A stretch of DNA of 64,000 nt from the NCBI GenBank assembly GCA_050948665.1, contig JBMNEH010000001.1, positions 806,001 through 870,000 of the forward strand, in the 5' to 3' direction. The notes beneath the pieces were generated by a model. It did not search any database and had not been told where the DNA came from. It saw only the letters and a list, made by a program, of their open reading frames with translations. This document shows positions 8,631 to 16,976 of this stretch, piece by piece (position 1 is the first letter of the stretch; every line of letters begins with the position of its first letter). The translations under genes and the position numbers were made by a program. Source of the stretch: JBMNEH01 sp050948665. GTDB taxonomy: Bacteria; Bacillota; Clostridia; Christensenellales; UMGS416.

Positions 8631-8746
8631 GGGATGCATTGATACTTTCTTTGCTTTACAGGATCCCGTGGACGGAGGAGGGGAAAACTGCCGGCCGCGG
8701 CTCTCTGCAAGGATGCGCCTCTTTCCACAGGTGATAATGGAGTTGT

Positions 8747-8776
8747 CTGTACGGAATTTCAGGAATGTGGTATACT
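8747..8776 (+). promoter_or_regulatory. Extended -10 promoter of maf
   Basis: TGGTATACT at 8768-8776 is an extended -10. TGTACG at 8747-8752 with an 18-bp spacer serves as a weak -35. The start codon follows 25 bp later. Confidence 0.5.
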
Positions 8777-8801
8777 AAAAAAACAGGAAGGAGGATAGTT
8801 G

Positions 8802-9377
8802 ATGATGCCGGTTATTTTGGCGTCCGCTTCTCCCAGGAGACGGGAGCTGCTGAAATTGCTGCTGCCGGAATTCACCGCTTGTGAAGCAGAGACGAAAGAA
8901 GTGCGAATCCCGGGGGAGGCTCCGGAAGCAGAGGTTTTGCGCCTGGCAGAGGAGAAAGCGCGTTGGGTTGCAGTTCGTTGCGCAGAACCCTCTTGGATCA
9001 TCAGCGCAGATACCATGGTGGAGTTGGACGGACGGTCTGTTGGAAAACCGGCGGATTCCGATGAGGCAGCGGAGATACTCCGTGCGCTGTCCGGCCGTAC
9101 CCACAAGGTGCGCACGGGGCTTTGCGTATTACGTACCGATACAGGGGCAATGCGTAAGGAGGAGGCGGTTACCGAGGTCACCTTTGATCCGTTGACAGAG
9201 GAAGAGATTCTCGCTTCGGTGGCTACGGGAGAGCCGATGGGAAAGGCCGGCGCCTACGGAATACAAAGTAATGCCGCAGCATGGGTAAGGGAGTTGCGGG
9301 GCTGCTATTATAATGTGATGGGGATGCCGCTGAATCTCCTGAAGCGCATCCTGCGCGAAATGGGAGGCCTGCTGTGA
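8802..9377 (+). CDS. maf: Maf-family nucleoside triphosphate pyrophosphatase
   Basis: A 191-residue protein with the Maf N-terminal motif ILASASPRRRELLKLL. The conserved ISADTMVELDG lies near residue 70 and GKAGAYGIQ near residue 150. These form the substrate pocket and catalytic aspartate of Maf proteins, which hydrolyse dTTP, UTP or modified nucleotides to monophosphates. The start at 8802 is 7 bp after GGAGG. A TTG at 8799 or ATG at 8805 are less well placed. The stop overlaps the GTG start of the following MreB-like gene by 4 bp, so the two are probably translated in tandem. The maf-mreB linkage is common in Firmicutes. Confidence 0.93.
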   Translation: MMPVILASASPRRRELLKLLLPEFTACEAETKEVRIPGEAPEAEVLRLAEEKARWVAVRCAEPSWIISADTMVELDGRSVGKPADSDEAAEILRALSGRTHKVRTGLCVLRTDTGAMRKEEAVTEVTFDPLTEEEILASVATGEPMGKAGAYGIQSNAAAWVRELRGCYYNVMGMPLNLLKRILREMGGLL

Positions 9378-10318
9378 AGCGGCTTGGTGTAGCGATCGAC
9401 CTAGGGACAACCCACACCCTGGCTTTCGTCGCGGGAAGCGGGATCGTGCTGAGGGAGCCATCCCGTGTGCTTATAAAGGAAAGAAGGGGAGAATTCAGAA
9501 CCGTGGAGCCGCTGAAGGACGGTGTGGTGGCGGATCTTTCGGCTACTGTACAACTGCTGCGGGAGACATTGCGTCGGGTGATGGGACGGCGATGGCTGGT
9601 GCCGGCGCCGCTACTGGTGATTTGCCTTCCCGCCGGCGTTTCCGGAGTAGAGCGCCGGGCACTGGAGGAGGTCTGCAGCCGTTCCGGTGTATGGAAGACC
9701 CGTATTCTGTCGGAGCCGTATGCGGCAGCCCTAGGAGAAGGCCTTCCGGTGGATAAACCGATCGGCAGCATGCTGGTGGATATAGGAGGAGGTACCTGCG
9801 AGGCGGAGATCTTCTCTATGGGAAGACGGGTCTGCAGCCGGTCGGAAACGTTGGGCGGCAGGCAGTTGGACAGTGCCGTTGCCGATATGCTATTGGAGAA
9901 GCACAATATTTGCGTATCCCGTGATACAGCGGAGGATTTGAAAATCAACCTGGGTTCGGCGATTCCCATGAAATACCCCCGGTCTATGCGTATCTCCGGC
10001 CTTTCCGATACCACAGGAGAGACAGTATGGGTGGAGGTGGATTCCGGAGAGATCCAGGCCTGTCTTGAAGGGCATATCCGGCGTATTGTGAGGCTGGTGC
10101 GCCGCACCATTGAGGACGCACCTACGGAGCTTGCTTGCGATATACTGAACCGGGGTATGACCCTTGCCGGAGGGACGGCGCAGCTGCCGGGTCTGGCAGC
10201 AGCCATATTTGATGAAACCGGAGTACGAGCCGTTTTGGCAGAGCGGCCCCGGGAAGCTGTGGTACTGGGCGCCGGACAGGTGGCCGAGCTTTGGAGCAAG
10301 GGTCAACTGAAGGAATGA
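9374..10318 (+). CDS. mreB: MreB/Mbl-like actin-family cell-shape protein, divergent
   Basis: A 314-residue actin-fold protein. Phosphate-1 motif IDLGTTHTLAFV is at residues 9-20 and phosphate-2 motif VDIGGGTCEAEIFS near 138. An adenosine motif, TLAGGTAQLPGL, is near 262. MreB normally polymerises beneath the membrane and guides side-wall synthesis. This copy is shorter than usual (about 335-345) and deviates at several otherwise fixed places, for example GGTA for GGGA. No mreC or mreD follows; a promoter and T-box come next. It starts with GTG overlapping the maf stop. It could be a second, specialised MreB. The family call is firm, the exact role less so. Confidence 0.78.
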   Translation: MKRLGVAIDLGTTHTLAFVAGSGIVLREPSRVLIKERRGEFRTVEPLKDGVVADLSATVQLLRETLRRVMGRRWLVPAPLLVICLPAGVSGVERRALEEVCSRSGVWKTRILSEPYAAALGEGLPVDKPIGSMLVDIGGGTCEAEIFSMGRRVCSRSETLGGRQLDSAVADMLLEKHNICVSRDTAEDLKINLGSAIPMKYPRSMRISGLSDTTGETVWVEVDSGEIQACLEGHIRRIVRLVRRTIEDAPTELACDILNRGMTLAGGTAQLPGLAAAIFDETGVRAVLAERPREAVVLGAGQVAELWSKGQLKE

Positions 10319-10477
10319 GAGGGAGCCTTCCGTATAGGGAGCTTGCGGAGGATCGGTGCGTTTCAGAAAAGAGGCGGGGCCGCCAGGGAAACCCAGTCTT
10401 TATGATGACGGCAGGTTTCCCATAAGGCGGTCGGGAGATCCTCCGGTAAAAATTTTCGATTTTGCGTACAACAGGGC

Positions 10478-10505
10478 TTGACAAACGGAGCTCGGATGCT
10501 ATAAT
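10478..10505 (+). promoter_or_regulatory. Promoter of the T-box-controlled transport operon
   Basis: A perfect TTGACA (10478-10483), 16-bp spacer and perfect TATAAT (10500-10505) lie directly in front of the T-box leader. The 159 bp between the MreB-like gene and this promoter hold nothing else I can support. Confidence 0.85.
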
Positions 10506-10511
10506 GAGCGT

Positions 10512-10785
10512 AATTTCATATAGACTCCTGTGATGAAGGCGAGTAGCGTACGCAGTTCCCTCCCAGAGAGTCGCTCACGGTGGAAGAGCGGCAGGGCAAC
10601 GGTTCGTGAATGGACTTCGGAGGGCGGCTTGAAAGGGAAACCGAGTAGATGCCGACGGGAACTCTCCCGTTATCCTATGAGCACGCATGATGGTGCGTGA
10701 GGCGAGTGGGCGCGCAAGCGTCAATTCGGGTGGTATCGCAGGACGTACAGCTCCTGTCCCGTAGTGGACAGGGGCTTTTTTGTTC
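10512..10785 (+). promoter_or_regulatory. T-box riboswitch, tryptophan (UGG) specifier
   Basis: A leader of about 270 nt with the ordered T-box landmarks. GATGAAGGCGAGTA (with the AGTA S-turn at 10542-10545) comes first, then AGAGAGTCG at 10565-10573. The specifier loop is GAA-TGG-A at 10608-10614, giving codon UGG at 10611-10613. The T-box sequence GGGTGGTATCGCA spans 10728-10740, and a terminator stem follows. In this class, uncharged tRNA pairs with the specifier and with the UGGN bulge to stabilise the antiterminator. A UGG specifier means the downstream transporter is switched on when tRNA-Trp is uncharged. The specifier was assigned by alignment to the landmarks, not by a model search. 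Confidence 0.88.
10750..10783 (+). terminator. T-box terminator hairpin
   Basis: A CCTGTCC/GGACAGG stem with loop CGTAGT is followed by GGGGCTTTTTT. Its 5' arm overlaps the region that would form the antiterminator, as expected for a T-box. Confidence 0.85.
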
Positions 10786-10841
10786 TTATAACCGTTCCGG
10801 CAAAGCGGGTCCATCACCACCCATAAAAAAAGGAGTATCCC

Positions 10842-11858
10842 ATGAAAAAGACATTTCGTATCCTGATGACCTTGATGGCAGTATTGCTGGCCCTGACCGC
10901 CTGCTCCGCCCCGGCTGACACCGCGAAGAACGGGCAAACCTCCGATACCGTTTACAAAATCGGCGTGATCCAGTACGCTCCCCATCCATCTTTGGATAAC
11001 TGTTATACCGGGATCCTTGCCGGGCTGGAGGAAAGCGGGCTGGTTATCGGAGAGAACTTGACCATCGATTTCCAGAACGCTATGGGAGATATGGCCAACT
11101 CCGACCTGATGGCGAAGAATATGGCTGCCGCCCGGTATGATATGATCATCGGCATCGCGACACCGGCAGCCATGTCGGCCTACGCCGCTGCAAAGGAGGA
11201 TGGCATTCCCGTGATTTTTTGCGCCGTATCAGATCCGGTGGGAGCAGGTCTGGCAGAGAGTCTGGAGAAGCCCAACACCGGCGCTACCGGCACAAAAGAC
11301 GCGCTGAATCTTGAGGGTCAGCTGGCAATGATCCGCGCCTTCCTGCCCAAGGCAGATACCATCGGAATTCTCTACACCGTCAGTGAGCCCAACTCTGTGT
11401 CTCATCTTGCGGAGTTTGAGCGCTTGGCGCCAAGCTATGGCTTTACCATCGAATCCGTGGGCATCAACAACGCTTCCGAGGTAGCCACCGGCGCCGCCGC
11501 GTTGGTAGCAAAGGGCGTGGACTGCGTGAATAATTTCACGGATAACAACGTGGTAGACAACCTTTCCACCTTGCTCCATGCCACGGATGGTGCAGGGATC
11601 CCTGTGTTCGGCTCTGAGGTGACCCAGGTGACTGCCGGTTGCCTGGCCTCGGAAACACTGGATTACGTGGCCCTTGGCAGGGAGACGGGTTTGATGGCAG
11701 TCAAGGTGCTCAAAGGCGAAGGGAATGTGAAAACCCTTCCGATCTCCGTGATCGTGGATTCTACGCCGGTATATAATGCCGCTGTGGCGGAAAAGTTTTC
11801 CATCGTATTACCGGCCGCATACGCCGAGGCGCCTGATGTGCAGGCAGTTGTAGAATAA
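10842..11858 (+). CDS. trpX: ABC transporter substrate-binding lipoprotein, predicted tryptophan-specific (TrpX-like)
   Basis: A 338-residue lipoprotein; the lipobox LTAC puts the modified cysteine at residue 21. The mature part (YKIGVIQYAPHPSLDNCYTGI) is that of the ABC_sub_bind family (Pfam PF04392), whose T-box-regulated members are known as TrpX. IGIATPAAMSA and PVIFCAVSDPVGAG are recognisable family segments. The AGGAGT site is 8 bp before the ATG. The operon continues with a permease and an ATPase and is preceded by a UGG-specifier T-box. Family is seen; tryptophan specificity is inferred from the T-box. Confidence 0.85.
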   Translation: MKKTFRILMTLMAVLLALTACSAPADTAKNGQTSDTVYKIGVIQYAPHPSLDNCYTGILAGLEESGLVIGENLTIDFQNAMGDMANSDLMAKNMAAARYDMIIGIATPAAMSAYAAAKEDGIPVIFCAVSDPVGAGLAESLEKPNTGATGTKDALNLEGQLAMIRAFLPKADTIGILYTVSEPNSVSHLAEFERLAPSYGFTIESVGINNASEVATGAAALVAKGVDCVNNFTDNNVVDNLSTLLHATDGAGIPVFGSEVTQVTAGCLASETLDYVALGRETGLMAVKVLKGEGNVKTLPISVIVDSTPVYNAAVAEKFSIVLPAAYAEAPDVQAVVE

Positions 11859-11878
11859 TCTTTAGAAACAGGACAGAA

Positions 11879-11901
11879 CGGGGGAGCTTTCGCTCCCCTT
11901 T
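11879..11901 (+). other. Intercistronic hairpin between trpX and trpY
   Basis: A perfect GGGGAGC/GCTCCCC stem with a TTTC loop sits 12 bp before the permease start and is followed by only TT. It may stabilise the trpX message or reduce readthrough, giving more binding protein than membrane parts. Confidence 0.5.
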
Positions 11902-11912
11902 GGATGTGAGTT

Positions 11913-12812
11913 ATGATTATTGTTTGGGGATTGCTGCAAAATATTCTTGAGGAAGGTTTGATCTATGGTTTTATGGCCATGGGTGTTTATATTACCTACA
12001 AGATACTGGATTTTCCCGATTTGTCGGTGGACAGTACCTTTCCTATGGGGGCCTGCGTTACAGCCGTGCTGATACGTGCCGGGGTGAATCCCTGGCTGGC
12101 GATGCTGCTGGCATTGGCAAGCGGTATGGCGGCCGGGGCGTTGACCGGCGTGCTTCATGTGAAACTCAAGATTACCGACCTGCTCAGCGGTATTCTGGTG
12201 ATGACAGCCCTGATATCGGTAAACCTGGTGATCACAGGCGGCACCTCGGTGTTGGCATATTACAATATGCCCACGATCTTTAACAGCGGTATAATCAATT
12301 ACCTGCCTGACGGACTGCGTCCCTACCGTGTTTTGCTGTTGCTGACAGTGCTGGCGATTGGAGTGAAACTGGCTCTGGACGGGTATTTGACTACACGTTC
12401 GGGACTTCTCCTTCGGGCGGCAGGCGACAATCCTCAGTTTGTTACCGCCTTGGGCAAGAACCCGGGAAACCGGAAAATTCTGGGCCTGGCGATCGGCAAT
12501 GGATGCACCGCCTTCGCCGGAAGCATTTTGTCCCAGCAGGCGGAGTCCGCAAACATCAATATGGGTCTCGGCATGGTAGTGATGGGCTTGGCGTCGGTAA
12601 TTATCGGTACCAGCATTTTCCGTCGTCTCCGGTGGATGCGGGCTACAACCATGGCTATACTCGGCGCGATACTGTACAAGTTCTCTCTTTCGGTGGCCAT
12701 GCAGCTCGGGCTTCCTACCACCTATTTGAAGCTGCTCATGGCAGTTATACTGACGGTAGCCCTTGTCACCAATCGCGTCACTCTGAAAGGAGGGAAGAAA
12801 ACCCATGGCTGA
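11913..12812 (+). CDS. trpY: ABC transporter permease, predicted tryptophan importer (TrpY-like)
   Basis: A 299-residue integral membrane protein with about eight hydrophobic segments and the branched-chain/TrpY-type permease start LLQNILEEGLIYGFMAMGVYITYKIL. The motif DFPDLSVDSTFPMGA is typical of permeases that pair with PF04392 binding proteins. RAAGDNPQFVTALGKNP near residue 170 is the cytoplasmic coupling loop that contacts the ATPase. The end overlaps the next gene by 8 bp. A preceding hairpin may set lower expression than trpX. Confidence 0.85.
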   Translation: MIIVWGLLQNILEEGLIYGFMAMGVYITYKILDFPDLSVDSTFPMGACVTAVLIRAGVNPWLAMLLALASGMAAGALTGVLHVKLKITDLLSGILVMTALISVNLVITGGTSVLAYYNMPTIFNSGIINYLPDGLRPYRVLLLLTVLAIGVKLALDGYLTTRSGLLLRAAGDNPQFVTALGKNPGNRKILGLAIGNGCTAFAGSILSQQAESANINMGLGMVVMGLASVIIGTSIFRRLRWMRATTMAILGAILYKFSLSVAMQLGLPTTYLKLLMAVILTVALVTNRVTLKGGKKTHG

Positions 12813-13587
12813 TCTGTTACGGATGGAACATATCGATAAACGTTTTCAAGCGGGCACTGTCAATGAAAGCGTGCTTTTTACCGATTTTAATCTGACAGTG
12901 GAGGAGGGACAGTTTGTATCCGTTATCGGCAGCAACGGTTCGGGAAAAACCACCATGTTGAACCTTCTGTGCGGCAGTATGGCTGCCGACAGGGGGCAGA
13001 TCCTGCTGGACGGGATGAATGTTACCTCCTGGCCGGAACACCGCCGGGCAGGATTGCTAGGCAGAGTTTTTCAGGATCCCTCAAAGGGGACATGCCCAGA
13101 GTTGACTCTTTGGGAAAACCTGTCTCTGGCTGATCAGAAAGGCAAGGGCTTTGGCTTGCAGCGGGGTATTAACCGCCGCCGTCGTGATGAATACCGGTCT
13201 ATGCTGGAGGGACTTCACATAGGATTGGAGGATAAGCTTAATATTCCTATGGGGAATCTATCCGGTGGGCAGAGGCAGGCTGTAGCGCTGCTGATGGCTA
13301 CAATGACGCCTCTGCGGCTGCTTGTGCTGGATGAGCATACGGCAGCTCTGGATCCCTCTGCATCGGAAATCGTGATGGAGCTGACCCGGCGCCTGGTGGA
13401 GGAGAAAAAAATCACGACACTGATGGTGACTCATAACCTCAGATATGCCGTTAACTATGGCAACCGGCTGCTGATGATGCACGAAGGGAGCGCGGTCATC
13501 GATGCCGCCGATGAGGAAAAAGAGAAGCTGGATGTCAATGCTATTCTGGCTACCTTTAACGCCATCAGCATAGAATGCGGGAATTGA
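12805..13587 (+). CDS. trpZ: ABC transporter ATPase, predicted tryptophan importer (TrpZ-like)
   Basis: A 260-residue single-domain ATPase. Walker A GSNGSGKTT is near residues 46-54, signature LSGGQRQ near 153 and Walker B LLVLDEHTAALD near 174; an H-loop VTHNLRYA follows. It completes the binding protein-permease-ATPase set under T-box control. Its ATG lies inside the end of the permease gene. The gene ends about 50 bp before the terminator of the convergent rpmF operon; no separate terminator of its own is evident. Confidence 0.88.
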   Translation: MADLLRMEHIDKRFQAGTVNESVLFTDFNLTVEEGQFVSVIGSNGSGKTTMLNLLCGSMAADRGQILLDGMNVTSWPEHRRAGLLGRVFQDPSKGTCPELTLWENLSLADQKGKGFGLQRGINRRRRDEYRSMLEGLHIGLEDKLNIPMGNLSGGQRQAVALLMATMTPLRLLVLDEHTAALDPSASEIVMELTRRLVEEKKITTLMVTHNLRYAVNYGNRLLMMHEGSAVIDAADEEKEKLDVNAILATFNAISIECGN

Positions 13588-13639
13588 ACCGGCAATGACC
13601 GCTGGAATGCAACACTGAAATCGGCGTTTTTCCATACAG

Positions 13640-13664
13640 AAAACACCCTCTTGCGAGGGTGCGG
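13640..13664 (-). terminator. Terminator of the yceD-rpmF operon
   Basis: A CACCCTC/GAGGGTG stem with a four-base loop has TTTTCTG following on the minus strand, 12 bp after the rpmF stop. The stem may also stop plus-strand transcripts from trpZ weakly. Confidence 0.75.
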
Positions 13665-13675
13665 TTTCCGGGAAA

Positions 13676-13861
13676 TTAGTTCTTCTCTTCCACTTCAATG
13701 GCCTTGCGGCCGTTGTAGTAGCCGCAGGCGGAGCAAACCCGATGCTGCGCTTTGGTAGCGTGGCAGCGGGGGCAGGCCACCAGCCCGGGGGCGGTGAGTT
13801 TCCAATTGGCACGCCGGGAATTGCGACGAGCCTTGGAGACCTTATTCTTGGGTAATGCCAT
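13676..13861 (-). CDS. rpmF: 50S ribosomal protein L32 (bL32), zinc-binding form
   Basis: A 61-residue protein beginning MALPKNKVSKARRNSRRANW, the L32 hallmark. Four cysteines at 30, 33, 43 and 46 (CPRC and CSAC) make a zinc ribbon, so this is the zinc-containing form rather than the cysteine-free paralogue. It sits directly downstream of yceD, a conserved pairing. The start follows GGAGGTG. Confidence 0.97.
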   Translation of the reverse strand: MALPKNKVSKARRNSRRANWKLTAPGLVACPRCHATKAQHRVCSACGYYNGRKAIEVEEKN

Positions 13862-13864
13862 TCT

Positions 13865-14386
13865 TTACACCTCCTCGTCTTCCTGTGTTTGCAACTTATT
13901 GAGCACAGCAAAGGGATTCGAGGCCGGCTCCGGCGTTACAGCACAATTGCAATGGTGATAGTTCAAATTGACTCCGCAAACAGGGCAAAGTCCCTTACAA
14001 TCTTCTTTGCATAGATGCCGCATAGGCATGTGCAGAAGGATCAGATCCTCTCCCATATCCTGCAGGTCAATGTCATGCCCGCGAAAGGTATACCCCTCCC
14101 GAGGCGTTTTATCCGCGGAAGCGGAAAAAACTTCTTTATACATGATGTCCGCGGTGACTTCTACCGGATCCAGACAACGTCCGCAGACGGTCTGGTATTC
14201 CAGATGGAGCGCGCCCTGAAGCAATACCTCACCTGCAGCGATGCTTGCGCTACCGCTGACCGAAACAGAGGATCTCCAGATGATGGCCTCGCCCATTCCG
14301 TCCCAGGCAATCTCAGTCTCATGAGTACCCTCAAAAGAAAATCGATTGTTTTCAGACCGGAGGAGGGGGGTAATATCCAGCTTCAT
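13865..14386 (-). CDS. yceD: YceD/DUF177-family protein
   Basis: A 173-residue protein of the YceD/YlbN family, in which an N-terminal beta-rich part is followed by a cysteine pair region (CGRCLDPVE and CKGLCPVCGVNLN) and an acidic tail. I chose the ATG at 14386, preceded by GAGGTGG, over the ATG at 14419. The stop lies 3 bp before the L32 start. Members are almost always next to rpmF and have been linked to 23S rRNA accumulation in plants and E. coli; the biochemical role is not settled. Confidence 0.9.
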   Translation of the reverse strand: MKLDITPLLRSENNRFSFEGTHETEIAWDGMGEAIIWRSSVSVSGSASIAAGEVLLQGALHLEYQTVCGRCLDPVEVTADIMYKEVFSASADKTPREGYTFRGHDIDLQDMGEDLILLHMPMRHLCKEDCKGLCPVCGVNLNYHHCNCAVTPEPASNPFAVLNKLQTQEDEEV

Positions 14387-14482
14387 CGTTCCACCTCTCG
14401 CCGGGGCCTCCGCGACCACCGCGTGATATTATAAGCTTCCCAACCGTGTATGTCAAGGTTTTTCAGGGGAAAGAGTAAAAAA

Positions 14483-15685
14483 CTATGATTGAGCGCTCAC
14501 CAACTCCATGGTGTCCAGGGCAATCACCAGTTCTTCATCTGTGGGAATGACCAGCGTGCGCACGGTGGCATCCTCTGCTGATATATCCGCTTTTCCGCGG
14601 GCTGTGTAGTTCTTCTCTTTATCCAACCGTATCCCCAGGAATTCCAGCCCTTCCGTACTGAGCTGGCGGATATAGGGATTATTCTCTCCGATGCCGGCAG
14701 TGAATATAATCGCATCCGCCCCCTCCAGCGCCGCCATGTAGGAGCCGATATATTTCTTTATCCGATAGCATAGCATATCCACGGCCAGCCGCGCGTCGGC
14801 ATCGCCTTCTTCTGCCGCCGTCAGAATATCCCGCATATCGGAGGAAAAGCCAGAGATACCGAGCAAGCCGGATTTTTTGTTGAGTATGTCCATCATGTCC
14901 TGCACATCCACATTGTCGTGCTGGCAAATATAACCGATAACTGCAGGGTCAAGATCACCGCTGCGGGTACCCATGACCATGCCCTCCAGAGGCGTAAGTC
15001 CCATTGAGGTATCGATGCACTTGCCATATTTAACGGCAGCCATGCTGGAGCCGTTGCCCAGGTGGCAGGTGATCAGTTTCACGTCCTTGGTATCCCGGCC
15101 GAGGAACTCCGCCGCACGCCGGGTAACAAAACGGTGCGAAGTACCGTGAAAGCCGTATTTCCGCACTTTGAGACGGGTATAGTAATCCTTGGGAAGGGCA
15201 TACATGAAAGCCTTTGGGGGCATTGTCTGGTGGAATGCGGTATCAAATACGGCCACCATGGGGACGTCAGGCATCACTTGTTGGCAAGCCTCAATGCCCA
15301 TGATATTGGCAGGGTTATGAAGGGGGCCCAATGGGACATTGGCCCGAATCGCCGTCATTACCATATCATTGATCAGGTAGGATCCGGCAAATTCCTCACC
15401 GCCGTGCAGAACCCTGTGTCCCACCGCGTGGATCTGGTTCATATCGGTGACAACACCGTGCTCCTTATCCGCCAAAGCTTCCAGTACCAGTTGCATCGCA
15501 GTAGTATGGTCGGGCATGGGCCTGTTGATTTCCACCGGAGTCTTGCCGGTGGGCCTGTGTACCAGCCGGGAACCCTCGATGCCGATACGTTCGGCGATAC
15601 CCTTGGCCGGCACGGACATGTCGTCCATATTGAAGAGCTGATACTTCAACGAGGAGCTTCCGGCATTGATTACGAGAATATTCAT
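14483..15685 (-). CDS. ackA: Acetate kinase
   Basis: A 400-residue enzyme with the acetate kinase start MNILVINAGSSSLKYQLF, the motif YGFHGTSHRFV near residue 175, HLGNGSSMAAV near 205 and GIGENN near the C-terminus. It interconverts acetate plus ATP with acetyl phosphate plus ADP. In fermenting anaerobes it makes ATP from acetyl phosphate. The start at 15685 follows AAGGAG. No phosphotransacetylase is adjacent. It is divergent from tmcAL across a 109-bp spacer with overlapping promoters. Confidence 0.96.
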   Translation of the reverse strand: MNILVINAGSSSLKYQLFNMDDMSVPAKGIAERIGIEGSRLVHRPTGKTPVEINRPMPDHTTAMQLVLEALADKEHGVVTDMNQIHAVGHRVLHGGEEFAGSYLINDMVMTAIRANVPLGPLHNPANIMGIEACQQVMPDVPMVAVFDTAFHQTMPPKAFMYALPKDYYTRLKVRKYGFHGTSHRFVTRRAAEFLGRDTKDVKLITCHLGNGSSMAAVKYGKCIDTSMGLTPLEGMVMGTRSGDLDPAVIGYICQHDNVDVQDMMDILNKKSGLLGISGFSSDMRDILTAAEEGDADARLAVDMLCYRIKKYIGSYMAALEGADAIIFTAGIGENNPYIRQLSTEGLEFLGIRLDKEKNYTARGKADISAEDATVRTLVIPTDEELVIALDTMELVSAQS

Positions 15686-15737
15686 TACTTTCTCCTTCAT
15701 AGACTTGTGATTTATATCCCCAAAGGATACAATGCAA

Positions 15738-15766
15738 TTGGACGCTAGTCCATCTTTCATTATACT
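15738..15766 (+). promoter_or_regulatory. tmcAL promoter, overlapping a divergent ackA -10 element
   Basis: Plus strand: TTGGAC (15738-15743), 17-bp spacer, TATACT (15761-15766). Minus strand: TATAAT at 15759-15764 with a weak TTTCCT 17 bp upstream. The two -10 boxes occupy almost the same bases, so only one polymerase can open this site at a time. Confidence 0.65.
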
Positions 15767-15794
15767 CTTATTTTGAAGAAAAGGAAAGCATATA

Positions 15795-16976
15795 ATGGGT
15801 TTTATCGGCATCGTAGCGGAATATGCTCCCTTTCACCGTGGACATGCCTATCAGTTGGAAAGGGCAAAAGCGCTTTCAGGCAACGGGGATATCCTTGTGG
15901 TGATGTCGGGCTGCTTCCTCCAGCGGGGGGAGGCCGTCCCGCTGGATCCCTTTACAAGAGCGGCAGCCGCGATCTCTTCCGGGGCGGATTTGGTTGTACA
16001 ACTGCCGGTATGGACTTCGCTTTCTCCGGCCGGGGATTTTGCCGCGGGTGCAGTAAGACTTCTGCGGCGGCTGGGTGCGGAGGGAATTTCTTTCGGTGCT
16101 GAGACCGCGGATCCGGATCTGCTGCGTGCCGGTGCCCGTTTTCTGCGGGAGGAGCCGGCGAAGTTCCGGGAAGCGGTACAGCGCGCATTGGATAAAGGTG
16201 TTTCCTATCCGGAGGCGCTGCGACAGGCGGCGGCAGAGTGCAGCCCGGAGTTTGCGCCGTTGCTGCATCGCTCCAATAATATATTGGCGCTGGAATATCT
16301 GCGCACCATGGAAGAAATCGGCTGGGAGGGAGCAGTGTACCCTGTGGAGAGGGTGGGCAGTCCTCATGCAGGCGGGACGGAACTGCCTGAACGGGGGTAT
16401 GCTTCAGCTGCATCCTTACGCCGGGCAATGGCGGAGGGAAGGGATATTGCCAAATGGCTGCCGGAGACCGAAGCCGCACAAGCACAGCGGGAAGCTTACC
16501 GGGAACCTGAGGACCCGGTGCTGCTGCTGCGGGAGAAATATCTTATGAGGGTACCCGTTCCTGCCGATGCCGGGGAAGGATTGGAGAACAGGCTGGCAAA
16601 GGAGGTAGCGAGGGGAACTTCTATGACAGGGATTTTACAGGCGGCGGCCACCCGTCGCTATACCGAGGCTCGGCTGCGGCGCTGCGTCTGGCAGGTACTG
16701 CTGGACATGACGCCGGAGGACCGTCAATTGCTGCGACGTGAACAGCCGCTATACGGTCGTCTTCTGGCGGCTTCGCCCCGGGGGTTGGAGCACCTGGCTG
16801 CATTGCCGACAGAGACAAGGGAAGCGGTTGTGATACAGCCTGCCGGTTTCCGCCCTGAAAACGCGGCAGCCAGAGGATGGGAACTGGACCTTCGTGCCTG
16901 GGGACTGTACGGCGTGCTGACGCAGCGCTCCCTTGACTGGCATTTTAGGGAAAGGCTTTATACTTCCGCTTGCTGA
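15795..16976 (+). CDS. tmcAL: tRNA(Met) cytidine acetate ligase
   Basis: A 393-residue nucleotidyltransferase-like enzyme. The HxGH motif (HRGH, residues 14-17) lies in MGFIGIVAEYAPFHRGHAYQL. The second family motif, VVMSGCFLQRGEAVPLDPFTRA, follows near residue 35. TmcAL (YlbM) adenylates acetate with ATP and acetylates the wobble cytidine of elongator tRNA-Met. It uses free acetate rather than acetyl-CoA. Its place beside ackA, yceD and rpmF matches the Bacillus ylbM-ylbN-rpmF neighbourhood. The ATG follows AAGGAAA. The sequence looks complete. Confidence 0.92.
   Translation: MGFIGIVAEYAPFHRGHAYQLERAKALSGNGDILVVMSGCFLQRGEAVPLDPFTRAAAAISSGADLVVQLPVWTSLSPAGDFAAGAVRLLRRLGAEGISFGAETADPDLLRAGARFLREEPAKFREAVQRALDKGVSYPEALRQAAAECSPEFAPLLHRSNNILALEYLRTMEEIGWEGAVYPVERVGSPHAGGTELPERGYASAASLRRAMAEGRDIAKWLPETEAAQAQREAYREPEDPVLLLREKYLMRVPVPADAGEGLENRLAKEVARGTSMTGILQAAATRRYTEARLRRCVWQVLLDMTPEDRQLLRREQPLYGRLLAASPRGLEHLAALPTETREAVVIQPAGFRPENAAARGWELDLRAWGLYGVLTQRSLDWHFRERLYTSAC

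Noticed and set aside
9223..10299. Minus-strand open frame (358 codons)
   Set aside because: It is antisense to the MreB-like gene, rich in Ser/Arg/Pro and without motifs.
11862..12806. Minus-strand open frame (314 codons)
   Set aside because: It is antisense to the trpY permease and rich in His/Gln, typical of the complement of membrane helices.
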